From positions 34,100,001 through 34,164,000 of the forward strand of contig CM114274.1 in assembly GCA_050084515.1 (NCBI GenBank): a DNA stretch of 64,000 nucleotides. The letters run 5' to 3'. Positions within the stretch are counted from its first letter, which is position 1. Every line of letters starts with the position of its first letter. The notes under the pieces are model-generated. The model worked only from the letters and a program-made list of their open reading frames with translations, searched no databases and was not told the origin of the DNA. This document shows positions 11,586 through 25,400 of the stretch, one piece after another. The DNA comes from Blasia pusilla (lineage: Eukaryota; Marchantiophyta; Marchantiopsida; Blasiales). The position numbers and the translations under genes are program-made.

Positions 11586-14500
11586 TGAAAAGGCAATAGG
11601 TAAGCAAATTTTGATGTCATTGGGATAGAGTGTGATGCTTCTAGTATATGAAGATAATGATATTAATAATTCCAAAATAATATATAAATATAATCCTAGG
11701 ATGAGGCGTAGGGGGGACAATCTACTTGATTTGCGTAAGTCTAAATCTCAATTATATTCTTGGTTTGGTGAGCCGTTTAGAAAATGACCACGAAAATCTT
11801 GTCTTGATTTCAAGAGGAAAATCTTGAAATATCTACATTTTTTGTTTCAATTTGATCGTCAATATTCATTTTCCAAGCGTTTATAGTTACACATATATAC
11901 TAATCCATATTGGGAAAGGATCATCTTTGAGAGACGATCCAATTTTTGGTCTTTTTTATATTTCTAAGTATTGTAATAACTTGGGCTTTTAAAATTAGTT
12001 AATATTTTTTTAATAAGTTGAATAAATTAAATTAAATTAAGCACGATATGAATCTTTTTGTTTGAATCATCTTCTTGTAGACATAAGCTTAGAATTCTCA
12101 ACCCCAATTGTTATATACATGGATAATACCAATAACATTCACTTTGAAAATAATCTAATGGCTCATGCAAGGACAAATTACATTGAGATACACAATTACT
12201 TCATCAGAGAGAAAATTTTGACATGTGAAGTATAACTAACATATATGAGTAACTATGGAAAAAAAATCGCCATGATGTCTTTTATGATCTACATGTAGAA
12301 ATACTTTTGATTTTTTAAAGTGACATTTAGGTTTAAATAATGTTAAATTGAACTTGAAAAGGGGGTTTCAATATCCAAGATTAAGATCACTCTTGTAATT
12401 CAATATATTGATATTGATAATGACTAGATAGAAAGTGACATGTAGAGGTGTAGCATGCCTCACGAGCTCATCTACAATTCTCTGTAAATAAATTCTCATT
12501 CCTCACAATAATGAAGAAGTATTTCAAATAGGTGCATAGACTCTCATTATCAGATACCACTCCTTAAGACTATCCCCTAAAAGAACATCTTATGTAGAGA
12601 CAGTGCCATGCAGTAAATATTTGGGCCAACTTAGTGCTTCAATGTAAATTGTTAATATTTGGGTCAACCTCCTAAGGGAGTCTTCAAGACCTCTTACATA
12701 TCATGCATCAAATTGACCCTCGATCACCCAAAGTCTAATCGGATCCATCAGGGATCGATTGGAGGTCGTTTTCTTCCAAAAGTCAAGTGCGAGACCTAGA
12801 GGATAGAGAATGATATCCACTAGCTACCAAAATATCATAAGAACCGGTTGGTATTACAATTTTTTGTGTTCACATCATCGCATTATCTATAGAATGGTTG
12901 GGTTGAATCCTCTTTGTTAGCTCATCATGAGTTTAGAATTGTGTCAAAAAGTGTTGCCAAGTGAATTTTGAATCCAATTTAGTATTTGTCATGATCTTGC
13001 ATGTTCACAATTCTAGATAAAATTAAGCATGTCTCCTTTCTAACATAAGATGTTGTCCTCCCAAAGATTTAATATTCAATTTTCTGGGCTTAAATTTTTA
13101 TTGTAAGTTACATAGTATCTTGACCTCTTGTTTTCATTTCATTATGATTTATTTTCATGAGAAACTTTATGTCTCTTCTTAGAGTACTTATCCCGTTGGC
13201 ACAATCAAGTTTATACTTCCTCCCTCTCTTACTCAAAATGCTCTCAATGCAATCATATGATCTTTCTATTAATTCGATCATTTTCATTATCGAGATGCCT
13301 CTTTAGATTGTTCTTCGTAATCAAAAGGTATATTAAATCACTCTGGATTTTTTGTAAAGCTTTTCTCCACACGGTTGCTATGAAGATAGTTTCAAGTAAT
13401 CTAATAAGAGTATTATTCATGAAAACATAATCCACCATACCAAAAAAGACTCAAAAAACTATTATGGATATAATAATTAGCGCGCTAATTATAAAAACTC
13501 TAAATAAATTTCCTTCCCATTCTATCCTAATTGAAAAGGATCCGCGTTATTAATCACCTAAAACTAAATAAAAAAAAGTTTCACATATAAATAATCTTAG
13601 AAGATTAATTTAGAACAGGCTAACAATCCAATAAATGGATACTTTACATAAAATCTCAATGGAAAATTTTTAAATTTTTTAATGAAATATTATTCTATAC
13701 ATCACTTTCTTATCCATGCTTATTTTCTAAATTTATTTATTTTTTATTTATAAATATTTTAAATTAAATAAATAAAAATACTCATCCATATGTAATAATT
13801 TGAACATTGGGGACAAGGGAATGTAAAACGTTTCATAAATGTCAATTTCCCCTTTCTCCAAATTCTAAAATGAAAAATCTTTTCTTTGTCATGACTTGTT
13901 CTTTTTTTATTATCAAAATTAGTTCTCTTATATTTATCATACAAACTTATGAATAAGTTTTTTCTATCCGCTTTAACACCATCAATTATTTTAAAAAAGA
14001 AGCCTTTCTGTTAAGAGCACTTACTAACCTAATCCTCCTACCATGAGCAATTCACTTGCTTGGACCTTATAGGGGATAATAAATGATGCCTTGGAAGTAA
14101 TAGTTCCTATATATATGATTCTTAAGTTGAATTCGATACGTGTTACAGAAACAATTGAAAAATGAGTTATTTGATTCAGTAATAATCTTTCTTCGGATGA
14201 AAATATGATGAGAAGAAAATGCACATTTTAGGGATGAACATAAATGAGCAAGATAAAGTTGGCATTGAAAAGACGAAAGTTTTGGCTTTGGAAAGAGAAA
14301 CTTTTCAACAAAGAGAAATAGAAAATTATTTCAATGCCATGAAAAAATATGCATACCAGTTCTATGAAGCTCTCAAACTCTTAGTCCCTCATCAAAATAA
14401 TTGGACGGATGTATGCATATATACATTCTTATCGCCACTTCTAATCATGATCATAATTATCTAAACATCATAATTTTCTTAACCAAATCTTAGAAGCGTA

Positions 14501-17500
14501 TAGGACTTTTTTTAGATATGTTTCGAAGGGAATCCCATATCAATATTAATTTTGGGATTGAGTTATCATATGAAATTATTGATGAAGATGTTCCTATGGT
14601 TTATCCTAAGTATTCTTAGAATTTGTCTTATGAAGCACTATTAGGTATGTCTTAATCCTTGTACATTTTGTCCAATGAAGCGCTATTAATCATATGCATA
14701 GTTTGAACCTTAGAAAGTATAATTATAGGATGAATATATGTTGGTTATCTTTACAACTTCAAGATTCGGTGGAAGCCAAACATCGTATTATTTATGATAT
14801 TATTTAACAAGAATTTTTTTTATTCATTAAATTTAAAATTGGTCAAATTAAATCATTGGTTATTGAGTAGATATTTTCTAAATAATCATTAATAAGAATG
14901 CTACTGGTTCTAGATTCCCAATAATTAACCTTTGGATCCTTTGCACAAAAAATATTCTTAAATTGAATAAAAAAATTTCCTCATAAAATCTCCATTAAAA
15001 GATAAGGGGATGTCAATCTTTTTCTATTTATCTTCATTAAAATTATATTATTCCCCATATATTATTTAATTATCTATTAGTTTTTAAAGAAATATTTCTT
15101 TATTTTAATGAATCATTCTAGTTTCCACTTTTGATTAAAAACATAGAGTTTTCAAACAAAATTACAAACTCATATTAGACATCTAAGAACATTCAAAATG
15201 TTTAAAATTCTTATGGAAAAATCTTGAAATTGGGTTGTATTGAGTATAATTTAAATAAATATCAGTAAGATAATGAAATATTTAAAGGGAATTATTTTTT
15301 AGAATGAAACTTTATTATGATTATTTCTTTGGATGATATTTTATGGAATACAAATATTATATTTCACTCAACTTCTAACAAAAGTTAATCAGATAAAATC
15401 ATAATCTTTATAAATTTCTTATTTAACCAACATAAGTTCAACTTTAATAATTTATCATGAAGGGAAATAAGATCGGTACGTGAGAAGGGGAGTAAATAAA
15501 GATTATGTAACGATTGAATATGAAATAGTTTTGAACCAAATAGAAAGCTTCAAAAATCAATTGAGATAAAAATGTAGAATTTAGACTAGCTTATGTAGAT
15601 CATGTATGCAAGATTTTTATATGGATATTTTGAATAATAATAGTAAATATTGAAAATTCGTATATATGAAAATGATGCTCTGAAATAATATGAAGAGATG
15701 TGTGGTTCTAGACTATGTGAGATTTGATACCTTGAAAATTTGAAGTTTTTACTGTGATTAATATTATCGTGGATTTCTTACTCATGAATTGTACTTGTGC
15801 TTTTGTTTTACCAAACTCTTATTTGTGGTCAATCACATGAGATCTGACATATTCTTGTAAACATTCAAAAATACATTCATTGTGAAACTAGAACATTAAA
15901 TGAGAAATATTGAATTAATTTGAACAAAAAACTTATTTTTTATTCCAAGGAGTTTCTAAAAAGTTAATTTTAAAATGAAGAGAATTGTATAATCAAAATC
16001 ATTGAAGGTAAAATACTTTGCAACCTCCAAAACCCCAAATCATAAATAAAGTCAGTGTTAGTACTTCCATACTCAAGTGCCAATATTATGCTCCATAGTA
16101 TATAACTATAGTAAAAGAATGAAAGATACATATTATGAGCAATAATGTTGAATAGATGAAAGTTTGTTGGACATATACTAAGGAAAAGTTGATGGAAAGA
16201 CAAATATACATATGGATGGATGAAAATACATGAAGTTAAATTAAAAAAGTTGATGTAGTAGAGACATGATAGGATTATCATAAATATATGGCATACAAGA
16301 GATGGAAATTAATTAAAAATTTGGGAACACAGAGATGGATAGATTGACACATGAAAGCCAAGTTTGACTAATTAAAAAAATAATGTGATAAAGTAAGACA
16401 TGTATATATCCAAGAAGACAATGATGTAAAGAAAATATAACTAGTATATATTAAAAGTTGTTGGGAGAGATGAAATAAGACTGAAAAATAACTAAATAAG
16501 TATATACCAATAAGGATATGATTAATTTTGAATGTAGAATATTATCATAAACAATATAAATAATCATAAAAATATGTAGCTTTATTGGAAAAGTATTTTA
16601 AAATCATGCAAGGGATTTCTAGAAGAGAATATTTTCTATATAATATGGACTGAAAATCTGAGATATTAGAGGAAACATCTTGAATTATAATTATTATTAG
16701 TATTTTTATTTATAAGCTTATTTATAATCTTACAAAATATAATGGATGAAAATTTTGCAAAATATAATCATGATACAATCCCCTATTTAAGAGGTTTATA
16801 GGCAAGATTACAATAAAAAAGAGCATAAAGTTGAAGAAAAGCTATATCTTGTCATATTTAAAAAATGGAAGTGAATGAAACTTTTTTTTAAAGATAAGTA
16901 CATTTTTATTGATATATATTTTGAAAGGAATGCATGGTTAGAAAACTGATCACTTAAGATATTAAGAAGTTAACATGGATATAATATAACCATCAGTATA
17001 TATGGACATATCAAAAAATGTCTTCATTATTGAAGGGTATGTCCATTTGAGTCCAATCAAAAAGGAAAATTATAATATAATATTTGGAGAAAAAATGATT
17101 AGTTTGGGAAACTGTAAGAACAACGTGAAAATAGTCTTTAGAGACATTGGAATCAACAATGCTCATATAACTCGTGTGTGATTTATAAGATTATTACTAA
17201 TAAAAAAAATTTATAACAAAGGGAATATTAGATCGAGAGGCTTCTTTCAATTCAACATCTTATGATGATTAAAATTATTAAAAAAACTTCTTAATCTAAA
17301 AAAATAAAGAAAGGAGAGACATATGATAGATAATCCCAAAAAATACAAGAACAAAGTTAAAATAGGGACAAAAGGGTCATATACATAATGTCTCCTATAA
17401 ATTGGAATTAAGCATTGAACCAAAAACCTTCTTCAATGCATGTTTTAGTTTATTACTTTATAAACCAAAGATTAAGAAAATCAATAAATCTGAAAATATT

Positions 17501-19158
17501 CAATAAGCATGTAAGCATATATTAGGACATCCTAATACATATTCATGAAAATAATAAAGGGATAATAGTAAATAATTATGAAGACACAAGTAGAAAAAAT
17601 TGATTTGAGAGAGAGAGATAGAGATCTTCCAACGGATAATAGAAAAAATCCATAAATATACCCAATGATAGTATTTTTATTTAAAATATATTTCGATCAT
17701 AATTTTATGGGAAATTTTTAATATTCTTATGAAGTGTCTTACTTAATGTCCTAGTAAATATAATGAGAGGTAAATTTATGAAAAAATATGAAAATTATAA
17801 AACCAAACCAAATCAAATTTAAAATGAATAAATTTACGTTAGTAAAAATGATGAATATTTAATTTTTACTTGAAATATTACTTAACTTATAATAATTCAC
17901 GTTCATAGTCATACGTAATCTAAAATAGAATACTTATTCAAGGATTGGGCTTGAAATATGAATCCATTAGCTTTCTTTTCTTTATTTGCTCTTCCTTCAA
18001 TGTTGATTAATTGTTATAGTCTTTGAAAATATAATTAAATATTTGGAATCCATGACTTTTATTCATAGTTTCATGTAAAATGAATTTTTTTTTATGATGT
18101 GTTAGTTAGGAGAAGAAGAGAAAAGGAAAGATTTTATCGTGAACATATGGAAAAATTGTATTGTAAAAATAAAGAAAAAAATCTAATCAACAAGTCATAT
18201 TTACATTTCATTAAAAAATAAATCTATTTTAAATATTTAAAGGTAAAATAAATACAATTAAAATTATTATCTTATTTTTAACATCATAATTTATGTATCT
18301 CATTTTTTACCTTAAGAAATGAGCTTGGAAGTAGGAAACTTCTTGCATATGTGGAGGAAATTTTCCTACATGTACAAATATGTTCATATGACAAATATAA
18401 GTACGCACATATGGACTTCATAAAGTTACAAGCAAGCTCATATTTAAAGGGCTATCTTCAATTATAGTCGTGATGTCCCATGACAGATCTTACTATCATA
18501 TGTTCCTTAGGTTAAGTTTGAAGGTGTCACCATCCATCTCACTCATAGCTTGCCCTTGATTAGGATATTGAATTTTTAGGCGTTCTACCTATTTTCTCTC
18601 ATCCCTTGGTATGTGTAAAAGTCTTGAACCATACAAGCAAGATATATCTCATATCAAGCATTTATATTGACAAAAATTAGGTTTTTGATATGGTTTATCA
18701 CTCTTTGGTATTTCAAAAGTTACAAGGCTTTATGACCTTCTTGAATAATCTCTCGAGGGATTACTCTACAATTCGTAACTTGTCTCTTGACTAGAGAATT
18801 TTAGAACTTGAACCTCCAGAGTATTAGTCTTGTCCTTGGTGTAGCGACTAATGAAGTAATTGATTTTGCCCTTGTTTTGAGATCATGGTTCTCCCTTGTG
18901 TGGCCCATAGTTATGAATTTCTTATTGAATATCTCTTAGCTTATATTTCTAAAATTTGATTATTTGGAAAGGAGTTCCATAGCTAATTCGGATTTTTGTG
19001 ACCTTAAAAAATTGAAAAAGTCATATCTTTCTTCAAGATTTAGGTTTACTTATATGAACACTAGGAAAAATAGATATCCTGACTTGCTTGAGGTGAAGGG
19101 GAAATGTTGATGTTTCCGTTTTTCACATTAACTTGAACCACCATTAATAATCAACACA
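11586..19158. other. AT-rich gene-free region
   Basis: About 7.5 kb of AT-rich sequence with dense stops on both strands. I recognised no gene, tRNA or intact mobile element. It includes a 20-bp perfect palindrome at 13473-13492. Short frames (for example 14219-14464 + and 15970-16281 -) have no recognisable domain. Very old, mutated transposon sequence is the most likely content. Confidence 0.5.
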
Positions 19159-20963
19159 TATATGTGATTCATACTTATTGTACATTTGCATAGTCTTTTG
19201 CTTCATAATTTCCATGATCATTCCATAGATTGATAATCCCTTACCTCTTTCACATCTTGCCAGGCTTCATCTTGCCTTCTATCCATGAATCCAACTTGAG
19301 AGTATTCGTGACAAGATATGACATATGACAAAGAAACAACCAGAATTCTACCTTAAGAGGATTTCTCTATAAAGGATAGAGAAAGAAAAAATGTTGAAGA
19401 GCAAGTGCAAAAAATCCAAGCCGTGAAAATGGGAAAAATCTAATAACGAGGATTATGCCTTAACTACGAGTATATTGAATAAAAAATGTAAGCAGTAAAA
19501 TTTGTTTGGTTTTGATGTACACTTGCATTAATATTGCTGCATACAAGTCTGTACATTATGGCTATTTGTTGTAGCTATATGTTTCTCACAACATCTTAGA
19601 ATTATTAAGGAATCTTAGTGGTTTGGATGTCATTGGTATCCCAAAATATCCCTAGTGAGATATTAGATGTTATACTGATCATTTATGACAATTTGGGGAG
19701 TGCGATATTCTGGTAATGCTAAAATTTTTATTTTAGTTTTTTAATGAATGGAGACTTATTATTATTCCTTAAGTGTTAAAAGTGAACACGTAGTACCTTG
19801 CTCCATTCCAATCAACCTTCTATTATTACTTACAAACTTTTTTTCTTAAATGAATCAAAGATGGGGAGGAATCATGAATGACAACAAATCAAACCACTTT
19901 AACCTATACACTAACAATCAGAAATCAACATCACTAACCTATCAAAAGCTAATCCGTAATAACTTTAGATGTGCTTGACACTTTAATCCAACAATTTTTT
20001 TCACCAAATTTTGTTTTCCCGTGATAAATATTCATTTTCTCACTCATAATAAAGCAAGGAGATTATATGTGATTCATACTTATTTGTACATTTGCATAAT
20101 ATTTTGCTCCATACTTTCCATTATCATTCCATACGTTGATAATCCCTTACCTCTTTCACACCTTACCAGACTTCATGTGCCTTCTATCCATGAATCCAAC
20201 TTGAGAGTATTCGTGACAAGATATGGCCTATGACAAAGAAACAACTAGAATTCTACCTTAAGAGGATTCCCCTGTAACAGATAGAGAGAGAAAAAATGTT
20301 GAAGAGCAAGTGCAAAAAATCCAAGCAGTGAAAACGGGAAAAATCTAGTAACGAGGATTACGCCTTAACTACGAGTATACTTAAAATATATATAAGCAAA
20401 TTTTTTTTTGGTTTTGATGTACACTTGTATTAATCTTGCTGCACACAAATCTTTACATTATGGCTATTTGTTGTAGCTATATGTTTCTCACAACATCTTA
20501 GAATTATTAAGGAATCTTATTAGTTTGGATGTCATTTGTATCCCAAAATAATAGTGAGATATTAGTTTTTATGTTAATCATGTATGACAATCTGGGTAGT
20601 GCGATATTCATGTAATGCTAAAAAAATATTTTTAATTTTTCAATGAATGGAGACTTATTATTATTCCTCAAGTGTTAAGAGTGAACACGTAGTACCTTGC
20701 TCCATTCCAATCAACCTTCTATTATTACTTACAAACTCTTTCTCTTAAATGAATCAAAAGTGGGGAGGAATCACAAATAATAGTGGACCAAACCATTTTA
20801 ACCTCAACACTAAGAACCAGAATCAACATCATTGACCTATCGAAAGCTAATCCGTAATAACTTTAGATGTGCTTGACACTTTAATCTAACACAAATTTTT
20901 CACCAAAAAAATTCTTTTTTCCGGTGATAAATATGTATTTTCTCACTCACAATAAAGCAAGGA
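19159..20963. repeat. tandem duplication, two ~0.9 kb copies
   Basis: Copy 1 is 19159-20063 and copy 2 is 20064-20963. Both begin with TATATGTGATTCATACTTAT and end in CTCACTCAyAATAAAGCAAGGAG. They stay alignable throughout, sharing for example GAATCCAACTTGAGAGTATT, GTTGAAGAGCAAGTGC, TGTTGTAGCTATATGTTTC and GTGAACACGTAGTACCTTGC. They differ by scattered substitutions and short indels. No open frame is conserved between the copies, so the unit is non-coding or long decayed. Confidence 0.9.
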
Positions 20964-22139
20964 GGATCTTTGGATACCAAGGGAATCTCTATCCCACTAC
21001 ACAAATATAATCTCACGAATTACAGAAAAATATCAACAATAGTTACAAAGGCATGATTACTAACAAGAAGGCTTCTTGCAGTGGCATCTCCCATAACTTG
21101 AGCCAATTTCAAAAGCCTATTTTCTTGGGCACTTTAGAGGGATGGAGACTTGATGTCTTTAACATAAGAGGTTAGTAGCTAAAGACAACCCACTTCTCGA
21201 GTGGAGAAGATGTACACACTCGAGTGAGGAAAGTGTTAAACCTCTTGCCCATAGCCCCATATATCTCAATAACTATTGGGACGAAGTGATGGAAAACTTC
21301 TCTTTGTAAAGAGAAATTTGTCTTTTTCTTGTTGTTCCTTGTAGAATCTCTCTTATGCAATCACGTGTTCTTGAATTGAATCTTGTGTAGGAATTGTAAA
21401 TACGAGGTGACCACCACCATGTCAACCTCTCACCCGAGTTGGATAGCATAGCGAATGCATCCAAGAGCATCCATAATGGGATGATACTCCCATGATGTCG
21501 AGCGGATCGAAGGAGGCTAATACTGAACCCCCTTGATGTTTATTACTTCTTCAATGAGAGGATTGGGAAGGTGCTTCCCTTGATTTCACGGCGTTTTACA
21601 CGATCCTTAGACAGACATCACTAGTATGTTACCATTACGATGCACATGTGACCGTAATTCTTTTTTCCTCTTCATTTAATTACCTCTAAATGATACACGT
21701 CAACAATAGAAAGACTTTTAAAGGACAAATATTAACAATAGAAGGATTTTAAAAGGACAACATATCTCTGAACCCATCATCATCATATAGATAAACACGT
21801 TAAAGACACTATGCTAGTACAACCAGAACCCATGGGAACGGACTCAGGCCATTTTAGTAATTCTGAAACATACAATAGTCAAGGATACCATGGGACACTC
21901 CAAGGACCGTCATTTTCACAACATTCAACCAGCATTTAATTGATTGAATTTCTTAGAAGCCCCATGGAAATACCTTTCTTGAATGAATGAAGGTCCCAGT
22001 CCAGCCCAAAAAAAGCAGCAGACAAATCGAGTGAGAGCACCAGGAATAGGAGGGGCAAGCATAAGAGCCATCCAAATAGGATGTGTGTGTCGGTTATTGG
22101 CACGAATCAATAAATATAGTCTTAATTCGGCGTAAGCTA
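20964..22139. other. AT-rich spacer with possible decayed element frame
   Basis: No gene is recognised. Two overlapping minus-strand frames at 21172-21470 include a hydrophobic segment (HHFVPIVIEIYGAMGKRF) of moderate composition that looks like old protein-coding DNA, perhaps from a mobile element, but I cannot name the family. The rest shows no structure. Confidence 0.35.
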
Positions 22140-22440
22140 AGCAGAACAGTTAAAAACGGTCCATACATTGTGATCAGTGAGAGAACCCGTGCGTTGAAAG
22201 CAGGCCACAGGGGAAAGTAACTCACTCCGTCCCTCGCGAAGGACCCAGAGAGCTGAAGTAAGTGGACCGGGGGGGCCGGTAAACGCCGGGACTTCAGTCA
22301 CCTTGTCTAAGTAAGAAACAATGTATAAACTTTAATAGAAACTTGGATGGAAAACCTAAGTAAGAAGGCGGGGGGGGCCAAGTTGGCAGCCTTGCTGATG
22401 TAGCGTGTCTCACCATCATAGTCAAGCGAAAGTACACGGC
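22140..22440. other. anomalous GC-richer segment, possibly organelle-derived
   Basis: The segment changes abruptly from the AT-rich sequence before it and carries runs such as GGACCGGGGGGGCCGG and AAGGCGGGGGGGGCC, with no open frame of note. Its texture, with short structured GC-rich blocks between A-rich stretches, resembles plant mitochondrial intron or spacer DNA. I could not match it to a named organellar gene, so the origin is a suspicion only. Confidence 0.25.
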
Positions 22441-25400
22441 TTTAATTAACTAATGAACGAATCATGTGTGCAACGACTCTGCGACGGAGGGACGAACCCT
22501 AAAACTAAAACTGCCTCCAAACCGCCGCGACCCCCGCGCCGTCGCGGTTTCTTTCCGCTCGCGCTCTTTATTTTTCTCGCTCGGGTCGCGGGTGACGGGC
22601 GCCATGCCGAGCACGCCAGCATCCATGTGCACGGGCAGGTCCTTCGCTCGTTCTCCCACGGACGTCTCCCACGCGTAGGATCCAGCCCCAAGAGAGGGTA
22701 GGAGGCTCTTGGGTTTAGGGTCGACTCGGGAGGGAGGGGCTTCTCTTCCGCTCTCGGGAGGTCCAGACTCCAGACACGATTAAGCGAGGATCGCCATCAT
22801 GCAAGGAGCTTAACCCTAAAACCCGAAGCCCTAATCTAGTCTAATGATATAATGATAATGATAATAATGAATCCCTCCCCACAGCAAATCTATGGGTACA
22901 GACAAGCGTACATGCATGCACTTTCCTTCTCGTGGGAGTTTGCGCTGCCTGCCCCCCCGCACCGCTTCAATTTCCCTTCCCCCCTAGGGGCGCCCATTAA
23001 TCTCCCTGTCTCCGGCCGCCCGTAAGAGGGGGAACACGTGTCGCCATCCAGCGCACTCTCGCGGGGCTCTTTTTCTTCCCCCCTCCCCTGAGTCCCCCTC
23101 CTGCGCGGAAGCTTCTGCTTAGGAGCAACGTAATGGAACTTATGATCGAGATTCGAGTGGCTAAAGTTATCCTTTCGCTCGCTTCCCTTCCGCTTTAGGT
23201 TTCCGTAGGGCGGTCGGTCCCACCCGGCCCGTTCGTAGGTAGATTCTGTCGCTGTCCGATTTACTCATTTATTTTCTTACCGACGGGGAAAGCTCCCTGT
23301 AATGTATGATACGACTCCGGTAGTTATTTAGAGTTAAAGTCGATAAAGCAGCGAGGTTAAAGACAGGGCTTTCGAGTGAGGAGGGACTGTACGTACTTAC
23401 TGTTCCTGTGTGGACCACCCCGCGAGCGTGTCTGCCCAATGACGAAGGCGCAAAATAGATGTAGTCACCTAAATTAATGCGTGGCATGGTGGATATTTGA
23501 AATCGATGCCTGGAGGACGCGGTAAGAATGAGATACGAGGGGCGTTTCCTCGAAACGGGGAACACGTTGACGGTAAACGCAGGGTAAAACTCGCCAAAGA
23601 TAATCCGGCCGGCATGATAATCTCCGCAGATGACGTCACGAGTCTCCGGAACTGTCCGCCCTGCTCGGGCGTAAAACCCGTTGGATCTTCGACCCTGTCA
23701 GAACCCCATCTCGTGGGATATATCCGGCGGATCCCGTCGGCTTCCTCCGGGTCGTTGGAATTTGAAATCTTTACTCTCCGGGGATGTTTTATTATCGCTA
23801 TTTCTGTTTGTTGTTCGTTCGTTTCCTGGTTCTTCTCGAATCCCGGGAATCGCAGGGAAAGAAGAAAAAAGAATCTATATTCATCATATATATCTTAATA
23901 AAAATTTTCTATTTTTACATTCTCGCTTCCCCCACTTTTACGCTTCGTCTCCGCTCGCTGCCCCGTCTGGAGGAGCGAAGTCTCGACTGACCTAAATGTC
24001 ACGCCATTGCGCGCTACACTAGAAGGGACCGGCGGGCCGAAGTACGCGGCCGGAGGCCGAGGAGGACCGCGTACCCGGGGCCACGGGGGTTTAGGGCCTC
24101 TGCCGAGAAGCGATGAACACCACCTCTGTGGAGGGAGGGAGTGGAAAGAAAGAAAGAAGGACGGCGTTGAGCGGATGGTAACGTTGTGGAAGAATGTGGT
24201 AGGAGGGGGGAGGCACTGTGCGACGGACGGCGTTGAGCGAATGGTAGCGTTCCTTGTGGAGGAGGGCCCGAGCGCATAGGATATTTTGGAGGTTTAGCTA
24301 CCCCCCATTATACGGACGGATGATGGCTCTCTCGGTCTCATCTTAAAATAAAATAGGGAGGGCGGTCCGGTTCGTTCGAATGGGGAGGCAGCCCCAGCCA
24401 ATAATTTCGCAGCGGACCGGTCTGTGTCGCCGTTCCCGAAACGAACGTTAAATGCCCGAGCTCGCAACAAAGCGCGGAAAACCGAGCGATGGCACATTTC
24501 GGGGAATTATGACACGATAATTGGCGACTTCCTTGTCTCAGACACGACTCCGGCTCTGGCTCTGGCCTTGAGCAAGTGTTGCCTGCCGTGCTCCTCCGTC
24601 TTTCTTTCTTTCTTTCTATCTCTCGCTCGCAGCCAGCCAGTCCTCTTTGTCCGAGCCGAGCCGAGCCGAGCCGAGGCGAGAGCGGTGGTGCCGGGCTGGG
24701 GTTGGCTCGTGGCCTGGAGTCCTGGACTCGGTCGGGTCGGGTCGGGCCGAGGAGGAGAGAGATCGCCGGATTGAGAGAGAGCCTAGAGGCCGAGAACTGC
24801 AGAAGAAGCTTTAGGAGGTTATTGCGAGGGACGAGGTATTCGGGATTGTCGAGAGAGGGGGGAGGTAGCTAAAGTCGAAGAGTGGGGAAAGGGGAACGCT
24901 CGCTCGAGTTGTTGCGCGTTGGGTGGGGGGGACTTATCCGGGAGGGAGAGAGTAGAAGGATGTCGACAGTATAGTTGGGAGGGAGCAGTAGTACTGGCTG
25001 GGCGGGTTCCGGACTCGTGAAACGAGAGAGAAGCGCAGCGGAAGGGGCGGAGGGAAGGAGGGACTCAGAGAGAGAGAAGTGGGAGGAGAGGAAGGAAGCG
25101 CTTATGGGAGAGAGTCGGGTCGGTTAGAGGAGACAAAGGGACTGTTTTTGCTAGACTGCACTTCATTTTGGTGGCAGCGGGCTCTGTGATATATCTTCCT
25201 CGCGCAGACTGAGAAGTTTGTCCGTCCGTCTGCCTGTCTGGTGGTGGTGGTGGTTTTGCGGGCGCTGCTGCTGGCTTGGTGTTTCGTGTCTCCTCCTCCT
25301 CTCTTTCTGACTCCACCCCCACGAAGTCGCGCTGCGCTGCGCTGCCTACTGCTGTTGCTCCTGCTGCTGCTGCCGCTGCTGCTGCTCCACCCTTGGCCTC

